A DNA stretch of 64,000 nt from Fragum whitleyi (Eukaryota; Mollusca; Bivalvia; Cardiida; Cardiidae), in contig OX411547.1 of assembly GCA_948146395.1 (NCBI GenBank), positions 30,918,614 to 30,982,613 of the forward strand. Reading direction: 5' to 3'. Below the pieces are notes generated by a model. It ran no database searches. It saw only the letters and a list, made by a program, of their open reading frames with translations, and was not told where the DNA came from. Both the position numbers and the translations under genes were made by a program. This document shows positions 35,701 to 46,468 of this stretch, piece by piece (within the stretch, counting starts at the first letter, position 1; each line of letters begins with the position of its first letter).

Positions 35701-36190
35701 AAATATTTCAATTTGGTCCCTTTAATTTCGTACAAAATATAACGGCCAACGATGTTATTTTCCAAAATTTCGTATAATACACATTTTTGGCGGGACCCTT
35801 TTCCATTAGTTCGTACAGTGAAAAATGAAATTATTTTTTTCCATGCGAAATTTTAGAAAATTTACAGTAATCTAGAAAAATTTACAATGATTTCAGCTTT
35901 GTCCTACTGTATCACATTGTGTTATCAAGATTATAGTAATCTAGTAAAATTTACAATGATTTCAGCTTTGTCCTACTGTCACATTATGTGATCAAGATTA
36001 TAGTAGTCTAGAAAAAAAATACAACCATGTCAGCTTTGTCTTACTGTGACAAATTAATATGTGAACAAAATAAGTTCAAGTAAAAATTACAACCATGTCA
36101 GCTTTGTTATACTGTGTAACATAGGATGAACAAGATAAGTAAACGAGTAAAATCTACATCCATGTGAGCCTTTCCTTTCCATGTCAAATT
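32715..36190. repeat. 68-bp tandem array split by a 2.95-kb insertion
   Basis: About eight units of roughly 68 bp: three at 32,715-32,915 and five at 35,868-36,190. Each has 'taaaatttacaaccatgtca', 'gctttgtcttactgtg', 'tcacattatgtgaacaagat' and 'aagtaatctag'. The array breaks inside 'aagtaatctag' at the insertion. Not a coding period (68 is not a multiple of 3). Confidence 0.85.
32916..35867. mobile_element. 2,952-bp TA-flanked insertion with short TIRs
   Basis: Left end CGGTAAATTTCATAAAAAAT, right end complement of CTGTAAATTTTCTAAAATTT, flanked by TA at 32,914-32,915 and 35,868-35,869. Removing it restores 'aagtaatctag', the array text. Subterminal 'ttttccaaaatttcgtata' occurs near both ends in the same orientation. 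The interior is more CG-containing than its surroundings, with a hairpin GGACCCTAAATATACA..TATATTTAGAGTCC at 34,848-34,879. Longest frames are about 65-70 codons and unrecognised. TA target suggests Tc1/mariner/pogo mobility, non-autonomous. Confidence 0.8.
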
Positions 36191-36631
36191 AATCATAGCA
36201 AAAGGGAACTTTAAATTTCTAATGAGCAATGCAACTCAGCCTTGTAACCTTTATGAATAGATTTGTATGAAATTCACATGGTTTCACAATCTGATGTTTT
36301 ACATGATTTTGTGGGATGAAGCGTTTTGTATATTACACATCATTGATCATTGCTTACAGTAAAAAGAGCCTTTATGTGGAATTTCTCATTATATGGTGTG
36401 CCTACATCATTTCCCAATGCATGGTTACAGCTGAAGATTCAACTTTAATGAGTGTGTTGAACCGATAGAAACTTAATTTCCTTGATTCGTGAATTGTCAC
36501 AAAGTTTTTCCATCATTCCTGATCACCTTTCATTAGGTCTGATTACATCATCACTGAAATCAATTAGTTTCAGGAAGTGCTTGTAGAGACGAGTTCCAGA
36601 AGTTTAAATTACAGAGGACGATTGCACAATA

Positions 36632-36707
36632 GAATTGATCTCTCAGTGCGAAACAGTTGTAACTGCCTATAAAGATTTAGGCAGTTATAACTGTTTTGGG
36701 CTAAGCT
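36632..36707. mobile_element. Hairpin MITE (GTAACTGCCTATA type)
   Basis: Arms GCGAAACAGTTGTAACTGCC and GGCAGTTATAACTGTTTTGG with a short loop, flanked by TTGA on both sides ('aattga' left, 'ttgatt' right). A well-kept member of the family. Confidence 0.8.
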
Positions 36708-36831
36708 ATTGATTTATCCTGGGCATGCTGGACCTTGAGTACTTGTTCTGCAGGTTGTATGGAAAAAGCTCAGAGTATGGTTTTAAGCCCACAGAGCACA
36801 GATAGAGGGGTATATTTTGGTTTTTAGCTCA

Positions 36832-38061
36832 CCTGAGCATGAAGTGCTCAAGGTGAGCTATTGTGATCGGGTGCTGTCCGTATCCATCTTTCGTCGTCAA
36901 ACTTTACCTTGTGTGCACTCTAGAGGCCACATTTTTGGCCTAAATGTCTTGAAACTTGGTCAAAATATTTGTCTGTCAAATCTCGTTCAAGCTGGAAATT
37001 GGGTCAAGTAGGGTATAAAATGGGGTCAAGGGGTCAAATTCTAGAGAAACCTTGTGTGTGCTCTAGGGCCTCATTTTTGCCCAAAATGACTTGAAACTTG
37101 GTCAAAATATTTGTTTCAATCAAATCTCGGTCAACTTCAAAATTGGGTCAAGTGGGGTAAAAAATGGGGTAAAATTGTAGAAAAACCTTGTGTGCACTAT
37201 AGAGGCCACATTTTTGGCCAAAATGTCTTGAAACTTGGTAAGAATGTTTGTCTCCATCAAATCTCGTTCATGTTTAAAATATGGTCAATTGAGGTAAAAA
37301 ATGGAGTCAAGGGGTCAAATTTTAGAAAAACCTTGTGTGTACTCCAGGGGCCATATTTTTGGCCCAAATGTCTTGAAACATGGTCAGAATGTTTGTCTCC
37401 ATCAAATCTCAGTCAAGTTTGAAATTAGGTCAAGTTAGGTCAAAAATGGCATAAAGGGGTCAAATTGTAGAAAAACCTTATGTGCACTCTAGAGGCCACA
37501 TTTTTGGCTCAAATGTCTTGAAACCTTTTCAGAATGTTTATCTCCATCAAATCTCAGTCAAGTTCGAAATTGGGTCAAGTGGGTAAAAAATGGGGTCAAG
37601 GGGTCAAATTTTAGAAAAACCTTGAGTGTACTCCAGGGGCCACAGTTTTGGCCCAAATATCTTGAAACTTGGTAAGAATGTTTGTCTCCATCAAATTTCA
37701 GCAAGTTCTAAATTGTGTCAATGGGGTCAATTAAAAATGGAGTCAATTTTGGAAAAACCTTGTGTGTACTTTAGGGGCCACATTTTTGGCCAAAATGTAT
37801 TGAAACTTGGTCAGAATGTTGGTCTCCAGCAAATCTTGGTTTTGGTAAAAATTGGGTCAAGTGGGGGTAAAAATGGGGTCAAATTTCAGAAAAACCCTAT
37901 GTGCACTCTAGGGGCAGCATATTTGACTCAAATGTATGTCTTCTTGATATCTTTGACTTTTGTTAAGCCAGTAATGAATTTCAAATAAGAAGTGTTGGCA
38001 CTTTGCTTCCGTTGTAAACTATATGCATCAGGTGAGCGCTTAAGGGCCTATGGTCCTCTTG
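36832..38061 (+). mobile_element. Helentron-like element, family A, about 140-bp core repeats
   Basis: 5' hairpin TAGCTCACCTGAGC..GCTCAAGGTGAGCTA, a poor microsatellite ('tgtccgtatccatc'), then about eight tandem units marked by 'accttgtgtgcactctagag' and 'cttgaaacttggtcagaat' at 134-146 bp spacing. It closes with GGTGAGCGCTTAAGGGCC TATGGTCCTCTTG and TTT. Ends match family A but the core monomer differs from the 165-bp type. Confidence 0.85.
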
Positions 38062-38107
38062 TTTAAATGTTAATATTTCAATATTTTTAACTTGAACCTT
38101 TGGGGTT

Positions 38108-38160
38108 TGATACTCATTTGAAACGTCTCATCAAGACAATTCAAATGAGTACCCACAACA
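38108..38160. repeat. Hairpin related to 9,745-9,799
   Basis: Arms TACTCATTTGAAACGTCT and AGACAATTCAAATGAGTA, followed by 'cccacaacatagggtttcat', as at 9.79 kb. Confidence 0.7.
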
Positions 38161-38326
38161 TAGGGTTTCATTGAGAAATAAAGATTTTAGACTGGCCTTA
38201 CCCCTTCATATCTGGACCCCTGTCCCACCAGTTTTGTGTTAAATTGTCACTATTCCACACTATACAATACAAATTTTGATGAAAGTGTGGTCAAACACAG
38301 GTGAAATGTTGTTGAGTCTTCATATT

Positions 38327-38573
38327 TTAACCCTTGTCATGCTGAACCCGGAATATTCCTGCTCTGGCAGGAGCTATAGACAATCATCAGCCTGCACATA
38401 TGTGCAGTCTGATGTTAGTCTACACCACCAGTTTCTCACTTACAAACTAGAATTGTCAATAGATTTAGTTTTTCAAATAAAAATTGACCTACATGTGGTA
38501 CTTTCCGTGATTTTTGCCCTTTGATTTTAATGAAAAATTTTAGCTAAAATTTATTCAGCATGACAAGGGTTAA
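38327..38573 (+). mobile_element. piggyBac-type MITE, family P, complete
   Basis: 247 bp, TTAACCCTTGTCATGCTGAA to TTCAGCATGACAAGGGTTAA, essentially perfect 20-bp ends. Internal hairpins GGAATATTCC, CCTGCTCTGGCAGG and TGCACATATGTGCA. The best-preserved family P member in the window. Confidence 0.9.
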
Positions 38574-38579
38574 AGGTAG

Positions 38580-38850
38580 TGTGGTGTTGGTAGAATCTTC
38601 ATGATCATGATGGTCTTCGTTCTGACTGTGATATGACTGTATGACAGCATAAAAACCCATTCAAACAAATCAAGCCAATCAAGATCTGACTACAATTATT
38701 TTGAGTGATTGATTGTTTTGGTTGAAAAACTTTTTAAACATTATTGCAGTTTTATGGCGGCTGGTGGTGCACCTTAGTAACCTATAGCTTCCTATTGTTT
38801 CTCACACCAGTACAACCATAACATTTCATCTGAGCCACTAGCTACCCTTC
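38580..38850. mobile_element. SINE fragments (both orientations)
   Basis: 38,580-38,665 resembles a SINE body end ('tgatatgactgta', 'aaaacccattcaaacaaatc'). 38,785-38,835 resembles the opposite strand ('tttctcacaccagtacaacc'). Both are short and diverged. Confidence 0.45.
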
Positions 38851-39086
38851 CCCCTTAGGTGCACTTCTGATCATTGGCAGACAAATGACACTAGTGTCAC
38901 AATCACTTTTGTCAAATGTTAGATGAAAATTGGCCAAGCCCAGATATGAAATCACCAACACATGATTAACATCGCAACAGGTTACAGTTCCAGCTAGCCA
39001 GGTTCCCCTACACTTATTTTGAACATGCACAAAACAAGAATAGTGAAATATTGTCAAACACAAAACAGGGCATTCGTTATAATCAA

Positions 39087-39148
39087 TGGGTCAGTGCAAT
39101 ACTATTGTAAGTGCCTTTAAATATATAGGGACTTACAATTGTGTTGCA
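39087..39148. mobile_element. Hairpin MITE (GTCAGTGCAATACTATTG type)
   Basis: Arms CAATACTATTGTAAGTGCC and GGGACTTACAATTGTGTTG around TTTAAATATATA. Same family as 3,317-3,382. Confidence 0.75.
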
Positions 39149-39159
39149 TATGTCATAAT

Positions 39160-40540
39160 TTCTTTTCAAATTGAAATATGATTCTGATAATATAAAATTA
39201 TAAATTGGAACTTAGTAAATTGATTCCAGTTGAACTAGTTAAAGTGGACCCTGAATTTTTGTAGTGGCATGTTTGTCATCTGGATTTTTTTCCCTAGAAA
39301 GACATGTGAAATAAAGTGCTAGGACTTGAGACGGCAGGAGAATAAATTTTTGTATGGGAAAATAAACAAAAATTGATTAAATTAGCCCTAGGTGGCAGAC
39401 ACTTTAGGGAGGATTCCTCCAGGGAGGCTGAAAATAGTGAGCTCCGTGTTCAAAGTCATGCTTTCATGTCACAAATTTTTGCTTGCTATTTTTTTTTTCA
39501 GGAAAATTTTATATTTTATTGTGTGTCATTCCTTTAGTCTATCCATACATAATAGTCCATCAGTCTGTCAGTTTTGTGTGGGCAGCTAATTCCTAACAAT
39601 GGACAGATTTTATAATAACTAATGGCACCAGGATCTTAGTGTCATGTCAACAAAGTGGGGTCCCAAAGACTCAATAGTTAGGCTCATAGGCTTGTAGGAG
39701 TCCTTGCTTAAGTTATTGAGTCCCTGCTTTATATGTGGACTATTTTCTTTTGAGCTGTCCTTGTCTTTTTGCATAAATCTTAAATTCTATCTGGATTAAG
39801 CTACACAAGGTATTGTATAGATATGTACTTTTTAGTATCAACTTCAGAGAAGAATCTTCAATTCATCTTTGAAGTTGATCCCCATAGAATCCCGAGGACT
39901 CGCATAAGAAAGTTTTGAGAGTCCTAACCAGTTAAAGAGTCCCGGGCTCAAAAAACCTGTGTCCCTTAAAACCCTGCTTGGCACATTTATTTGTTAATTG
40001 GTCATTATAAATGAATATGCTCTTTGAATGATTCTTAAAGGTAGTTTCAAGGTCATATTTTTTACAGTTACACTGTCATTTATGGATTGATTTCAAAATG
40101 ATTTGATGTGTTACCATCATTAGATATTAGTAGATTCATTTGGGTTTTTTTGGCTTTATGGTATCATGGTCTAAGTCAATTTCAACCTTTTGGGACTTTA
40201 TCTCATACAATTATGTACAGATTTTAAAATAACTTGACAGGCTTATAATGTTCTCAAACAAATTTAAGAATTATTTAAGTTCAAGGTCACAGATCAAATA
40301 TTTGAATTGAGCTTTTTTTTACCATAGCAAATAACCATGGATAGATTTCAAAATAATTAAGTGCACTCAATCTCAGTCAAGAATATTGATTGAAGTTCAA
40401 GGACATTGTTCAAGATCAAATGTTGACATTTAGCTTATGGGCTCAAAACAAATTGTACTTTGATAGCCAGTTGAACTGAATTCCACCACCTTCAGCCAGA
40501 ACAATCTTTACTTGATATTTAACCTCTTGGTTTGAACTGA
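39160..40540. other. Non-coding stretch, no clear feature
   Basis: AT-rich. Phrases like 'aaggtcat' and 'atagatttcaaaataa' recur between 40,030 and 40,400 and may be a decayed Helentron-like core. No gene or clear boundary. Confidence 0.4.
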
Positions 40541-40545
40541 TCAAT

Positions 40546-40808
40546 TAGTTTGAATGGGGTTTTATGCCGTTTCAACAATCTTTCAGTTAAATTGTGCCGG
40601 TTGGAGCACCTGACAATCAGTTCTTGGTATTTCTCACACCATTATGACCATTACATTTTTTCCTAGCCTCCAGCTACTATCCAACAAAGGGTCTTTGATT
40701 ATCAACCCATTTGTGGGAGACAAATAGTCAGAAAGGATGAGTGCCTCCATCGTGAATCAAACCTCGAACCTTTTGAATGACAGTTTGCTGTGCTTCCACT
40801 GCACTACA
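40546..40808 (-). mobile_element. tRNA-derived SINE, reverse orientation
   Basis: On the minus strand: head with A-box-like TGCAGTGGAAGC and B-box-like GGTTTGATTCAC, body 'ctttctgactatttgtctcc', 'ccaatgggttgataatc'-like text and 'gcctaaaaccccattc'-like end (seen here as 'gaatggggttttatgcc'). About 263 bp. Confidence 0.75.
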
Positions 40809-41201
40809 ACAGCAACATGAAATAATACATAACATATTGAACCTAAGTGGATAGATTTACAGTTGGTAAAAATTTTTTTGATCCTGATCAAAACTGCTCA
40901 TCAAGGATCAGCTTGACCAGGTTCTACAATGTTTACCTTCCGCTGAGCCTCAATTGAAGGCATTAAAATTGATATCATACTTTAATATCCCCCCTTTTGA
41001 TAGATTAGGGGCTTATTGTTCTATCAATGTCTATCTGTCTGTCTGTCTGTCCATCCTACCACATGTGTTAGACTGTCTGTCTTCAAAAGCTTAACCTGCA
41101 AACAAAATACTGTGCCAATTCAATGCATTCAAGCTATAATGCTCATATCTGACATAGAGTTTTCTCTCATTTATTGATCCACACATCGTCGGTGCTCTGC
41201 T

Positions 41202-41252
41202 AAAATCTCATTATTACAGCTTGTTTAAAGCTGTAGTTACGAGGTTTTGGTA
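41202..41252. repeat. Hairpin (AAGCTGTAGTTACGAGGTTTT)
   Basis: Arms AAAATCTCATTATTACAGCTT and its near-complement around GTTT. Same family as 52,396-52,459 and 11,837-11,898. Confidence 0.7.
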
Positions 41253-41271
41253 GAAAATTGTCGATATTTTG

Positions 41272-41343
41272 ATGGCTCAGAGGGAAACAGTTGTAACTGT
41301 CTATGAATATATAGACAGTTACAACTGTTTCACTCTGAGCCAT
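41272..41343. mobile_element. Best-preserved hairpin MITE of the GTAACTGCC family
   Basis: 33-bp arms (ATGGCTCAGAGGGAAACAGT.. and complement) with one mismatch and a loop of about 6 bases, 72 bp in all. Flanked by TTGA on both sides. The near-perfect stem suggests recent formation or ongoing arm correction. Confidence 0.85.
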
Positions 41344-42096
41344 TGATTTGAAGGTCAAGGTCATCTGACAAGGTCAAGGTTAATTATCAAGGTCAAACTT
41401 TTAAAGAACAAATGCCTTTTTTGGGACATTCGTGATTTATGAAAAATAATTATTCTTTTAACAATTAACTATCCAACTATGGGGTGCCCTATCAGACCTC
41501 AGGGTAGTGACAGTTTACAAAATGAAGTCAGTCTGTCTAGCATATTTTGGTAAGACTATGGAAAACAGATGAAAACTGGGAGAAAATATTTTGTTTAATG
41601 TCCTTAAGGGAACACTGACAAAACTTTGTCACAGTTTTCTGTGAAACTTTTCACACAAGTTATGGGATACTGAGAAATATTCAGCTCTCCGGGGACCAAA
41701 AGAGCTTAAATAAGGTAGTTTTATTAATATTTTCAATAATCTTTACAAGTAATAATTTCAAGCCTTATTCGATATGTGAGGGTGCAAATCTATTGTAAAT
41801 GCAGCTTGCAATAGTTTTGTGTCTACTCATGAACTCAAATATCCCTTATTTGCACCTTAAAATTTAGCCAATGATTGTAAATACTGGTAAAATAAAGGAA
41901 ACATTAATACATTTAGAAACTATTTTTTGCTATGTTCCAACTGTCAATCAATCATTCAAGCCCAATCAACAATTAGATGGATTACTGTCGGCATGATCAT
42001 TTCACTGTGGTCAGCATGGACCATTTTACCTCAACATTCTTGATGTGCGAAAATGCTTGTGGTCCTATGATTTATTCAGGTCATGGCAAACTGTTA

Positions 42097-42303
42097 TTAA
42101 CCCTTGTCATGCTGAACCCGGAATATTCCTGCAGTCTGATCTTAGTCTACACCACCTGTTTGTCCCTTTTCAAGGTAAAGTTGTTCATGAAATTAATTTT
42201 CAAATAGAAAGATTGCCCTACACCCTTGGATTCTAGGGCTTTCAGTACTTTGATATGAGTACAATTCTCAAAGAATATTTTAATTCAGCATTACAAGGGT
42301 TAA
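42097..42303 (+). mobile_element. piggyBac-type MITE, family P, internally deleted
   Basis: 207 bp, TTAACCCTTGTCATGCTGAA to ATTCAGCATTACAAGGGTTAA. Lacks about 40 bp between GGAATATTCCTGC and AGTCTGATCTTAG, including the left half of the TGCACATATGTGCA hairpin. Confidence 0.85.
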
Positions 42304-42950
42304 TTGTTCAAATCACCCAAGATGTCAAACAAATGCTTATCAAACTATTCAATTTGTAAATGACGGATCAAATTCAGGGGCTACCAAATGATCAAGTCTT
42401 TGGGCTTTATTGGAGGTTCAATGATGTCTTAAATCAAGGTAATGCCCAAGATAAGTCAACTTTGATGTCTAATTTAGTAGGAATAAGGCATTTATTAGAG
42501 CTGAGCAATGATATGGATATTTTTACAGAAGCATGAAAAGATTGGAGCTTTTTATCAAAAAAATATGAAGGGAAATGATTCGGTATTTCCTTTTGATACT
42601 GAGGATTCAAGGTTTCAATGTCAAATATTAAAATTGGATTATGTTTGGCATCTAGTGAAAAGTCGATAGTCAAACCATTATTTCTTGTCAGTATCAATTT
42701 GCCTGTAGAAGCTCTACATAACAATAGGAATAAATCAACGTACTGAAAGTACTGATAAGTTGGAATGCGTTCGAGAGACGGTGACGTCAAGCTACTAGCG
42801 AAGCTGACGCCTCCTGTCCACCACTGGTGATCACATAATACGTCTCGTCTTTTGACGGGCGTATATAAATCAATGTATTTCAAGAACGAGAGACGCTTAA
42901 ACCCCTTAATCGCTATACAGGCCCGAATCTGATGAAATAAAAATTATACT

Positions 42951-43435
42951 AAAAGGGCCAAAATGGCCCTAAACCGCTCACCAGAATTCGATTCGTCCAG
43001 TGGATCTTATCCAAGAAACTTTCTGGCAAAGATTCATTCAAACTTGCCTAATTGTTGAAGAGGAGATATTATTGGAATTATAAGCAGTCATAATAGACCC
43101 TGAACAACCCATTAATTACAGAGGCGACTCAAAATTAGTCCTACCCTTCCACGCCCATATGTATTGGCTAATGAAAATTTTGCCAACAATATTTGAAGAT
43201 TCAAAGATTTTGGGCTCAAAATAAGCCCAGCCCTGCCATACCCATATTTATTGGCCAATTAGAATATAGCGACAATTTAGAAAAGGGTCACCCAGGGAAC
43301 ATTCTGGCAAAATTTCATTGAAATTTGCCCAGCGGTTTAGAAGAAGAAGAAGTTTTAAGAAAGGTGACGACGGACGACGGAGTCAGGGTGATCATAAAGC
43401 TCCCCTTTAGCACTTTGTGGTAAGGTGAGCTAAAA
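42951..43435 (-). mobile_element. Short Helentron-like element, family A, in copy 2
   Basis: 3' stem-loop AGGGCCATTTTGGCCCT (minus strand) at the left, 5' hairpin remnant TAGCTCACCTTACCAC..GGGGAGCTT at the right, and 'ggtgacgacggacgacgg' microsatellite. About 485 bp. Copy 1 shows the unfilled site (complement of 'cttcctttttatcatttttc' near 15,446). Confidence 0.8.
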
Positions 43436-43515
43436 AGGAAAAAATGATACGGACCATACAGCCCACTAATGGACGCACAGGCGACCTTATACACTCAAAC
43501 AGTTTTTATATCATT

Positions 43516-44392
43516 TTTAGCTCCACTGGCTGAAAGCCACTGGGGCTATTGTCATGGCGTTGTGTCCGTCGTGCGTCCGTCCGTCCGTCCGTCCGTGCGT
43601 GCGGTCGTAAACTTTTTCTTTAAAAATCTTCTCCTCAGAAACTACTGGATGAATTTCAACCAAACTTCACAGGAATGATCCTTGGGTGACCCTCTTTCAA
43701 AGTTGTTCAAGAAATTTTGATCCAATGAAAAACATGGATTTAATGGGCGTGGCTAATTTCCAAATATGGTGAAAAGTGACTTTTCTCAGACTCTAATTGT
43801 TGGATGCCAATTAAATTTTACATGAATAATCCTTGGGTGACCCTTTATCAGTCTACCAAAAATTATTGTGCTCGGATGATAAATATGCATTTTATGGGCG
43901 GAGGTCATTTCTCTATATGTTATATAGTGGAAACTTTGAAAATCATTTTCTCAGAATGTCATCAATGGATATCAATCAAATTTCACTGGAATGATCCTTG
44001 GATGACCCTTTCTCAGTGTACCAAAAATTATTGTGATCGGATTATAAATATGCATTTTATGGGCGGAGGTCATTTCTCTATATGTTACATAGTGGAAATT
44101 TTGAAAATCATTTTCTCAGAATGTAATTGATGGATATCAACCAAATTTCACTGGAATGATCCTTGAGTGAAGCTTTATCAGTCTGCAAAATATTATTGTG
44201 ATAGGATGAAAAATATTTATTTTATGGGCGGAGGTCATTTTTCTATATATATTATATATAGTGGCATTATTGAAAACACTTTCAACATCAGTAGAACCAA
44301 AAATATCTTAAAATCTAGTCAAACCTTAGATTGGCTATTTCAAGAATTTCAAGCCTGTGGTGGAGCGACTCAAGCCATTCATGGCTTTCTAG
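43516..44392 (+). mobile_element. Pearl/Helentron-like element, family D (TAGCTCCACTGGC), complete
   Basis: 5' hairpin AGCTCCACTGGCTG / AAAGCCACTGGGGCT, CCGT microsatellite (43,563-43,605), a single-copy body, then three 165-bp units (start marks at about 43,803, 43,968, 44,133). 3' stem-loop AAGCCATTCATGGCTT followed by TCTAG. Hairpin plus CTAG is the classic Helitron-type 3' end. Non-coding. Confidence 0.9.
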
Positions 44393-46272
44393 TTCAATAA
44401 ACTTCTGCTCCATTTGAGTTATCAAGTGCATTTTAATTAGAAGTGTTGTAAAGTGGACCTCATCAAGTGATTTTCCATGGTGAAAAGCTATTTTCGCATG
44501 AGTTTTCATCAGTTGGATCTAAAGACAATTTTTGGACGAAGTTCAATTGTGATTTCGACCTATGTGACTCCAGAATTGGGCACTTTCTCTGGTCATTGAC
44601 AACATTTGTGTCAAGTTTTATGATTTGGGTCAATTGGATGTTCAAACTGTTAACTGTTAAAATTTACTGATTCCCGTGACATTTATGACCCCAAAATAAT
44701 AGCGCATGTCTTTGGGTCATGGGCAATATTTGTGTAAAGTTTCGTTATTGTAGGTCAATTGTTTCTCCGTTGATCTAGCGGAAAGCAAGAGGTCAATGGA
44801 ATGAGAGACAGACATGATGAAATTAATATAATTATGCTCCTCTTCTTCTGAGTTGGGGGTAAAGATAATATCATCGGGAAATTGATAAAGTGAACGATTT
44901 TGGAATGATTTAAGCATGATGTTGGATGAGTGAGCGGAACGAGATTTGAGAGAAATTTAAGGGAGGAAATCCAATGTCGCTTATTTTGTTCAGGATGAAC
45001 AAAATTAGCGATATAACCTATATAAAATATGTATAAAAGTTCATTCAATAGCTTTCTATTTCGCTTTAAATTTCATTTATGTCAGTGAAATCGCGAATTG
45101 GTTCTTGCTTAATTCATTTTGAATGTACATGTTGATCTTATTTTTTTTTAATAACTTTGAGTGTTTTTGAATGGTTTAAGTGAGTGTTTGGAATGAATGA
45201 ATGGAGTGCTGAGTTAGCGATGAAGAATGTTTTTTTTATTTAGATGAATGTCAATTTCACAATGTAACTAACTGTTTGATGGTGCTCTTAAACATGTTGA
45301 TATGTAAGAATGCGAAGAAAACAAGTTGGTTTGTTTCAAATGGCAAATTGGCTTGGTGTTGGAATGAAATTGGGCAAAGATATTCATAATTCAATTAAAG
45401 ATGTGGGGGCAAGGGTTTTATTGGATGAGTATTGGGTTTTTACAATAATACATTCATATAGATAACTGCAATATGTCGGAAAACAAACGACAATATGTTG
45501 CAAAAATATTTAATTTATTAACTTTAAAAGTTTATCATCTCTTTAAGAAAGGGTATTTATTTCGTAGCTTAGACAGAAATTTACAACACCTTTCAAAAGT
45601 TAAATGTGTAATAAGGTCGTTCAGAAAGAGAAACTATACCTTTAAAAGAAGCTTTAACATGATTCTACGAAAAACAGGTCGCGACCTTACCAAATAAGCA
45701 GATCATGTGATTGGTCTGTGCTATTGCCACAATACTGAGAAAACAGATCGCGACATTACCAAATAAGCAGATCATGTGATTGACCAGTGCTAATTGTCAA
45801 TTGCTGACCTTATTGGACTTGACTTATCACATGATTTCCAAATATAGTAATGCAAACATGTGCTACTAATATATTCGTACGCAACTTTCAATAAATATCG
45901 TTTAAAACATAAATCAGCGTGTTAATAATATACGCGAAGTGATAGTTGTGTAATTGAACAGTATTATTACTTTTCGATGAAATAAACTGTATGGTTGTCA
46001 AGTTGAGATGTACAAAATAGGCCGAAGTGTATTCACATCCTGTTCATGTGATATGTGTTCTCAAAAAACCCGAAATGAAATTATCTTGTGTTCATTTTGC
46101 GGTTTTGTTAAATCTAAGTTGGAATTGCTCCACATTCCAACTTAAAAACATTAAGGAATGTCTTTCAGAATATGGCTTGAAGTCTGAGAATTCACATTAT
46201 AGACCAATCATGTTTTTAGTTCGCAGGTTTAAACAGATTTCATTTTCACCAAATTATAATCTCATTCAAATT

Positions 46273-46468
46273 GATATGCAATTTTACATCAATGTGATTT
46301 TATACTTGAGAAAATATGTTGTCAATATATCTTTTTCCACAGAATTTTCTACCAATAATGGTAGAAAATTCTGTGGAAAAAAGATATATTGCTTCTTTTT
46401 AAACGATTTTTGTCTTTTACAACATATTTTCTCAAGTAAAAAATCACATTGATGTAAAATTGCATATC
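46273..46468. repeat. 196-bp compound palindrome, unit 1
   Basis: Outer arms from GATATGCAATTTTACATCAA (46,273-46,322) pair with 46,419-46,468. Between them lies a second stem ATATATCTTTTTCCACAGAA.. (46,325-46,390) with loop AATAAT, then an unpaired 'cttctttttaaacgattttt'. The RNA or DNA would fold as a two-stem structure. Confidence 0.85.

Larger units (their letters stand above)
40984..41452 (+). mobile_element. Helentron-like element, family B, with two hairpins inside
   Basis: 5' hairpin ATCCCCCCTTTTGAT / GATTAGGGGCTTA, a GTCTGTC microsatellite (41,035-41,053), 'aaggtcatctgacaaggtc' body text and a decayed 3' end 'gacattcgtgatttatgaaa'. Interrupted by hairpins at 41,202-41,252 and 41,272-41,343, which sit between the 'gctcatatctgaca' and 'aaggtcaaggtc' blocks. 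Confidence 0.7.
42734..46143 (-). mobile_element. Large TIR element, copy 2, inverted and shorter
   Basis: Inverted partner of 10,867-15,630. Flanks read 'caataggaataa' on the left and 'aaaaacattaagg' on the right; the intact array text 'caataggaataaaaaacatt' (46,911-46,930) is its empty site. The left edge carries about 24 bp ('atcaacgtactgaaagtac..') beyond the GATAAGTTGGAATGCG end, and copy 1 has the same extension at 15,631-15,652, so the true end may be there. Lacks the mariner and CTGGCAGGGCGG elements; carries two Helentron-like insertions and a roughly 69-bp local duplication at 45,672-45,810. Confidence 0.85.

Noticed and set aside
46027..46452. 141-codon plus-strand frame
   Set aside because: It spans the end of the large TIR element and the array palindrome, two unrelated repeats, and no similar frame persists in the neighbouring array unit.
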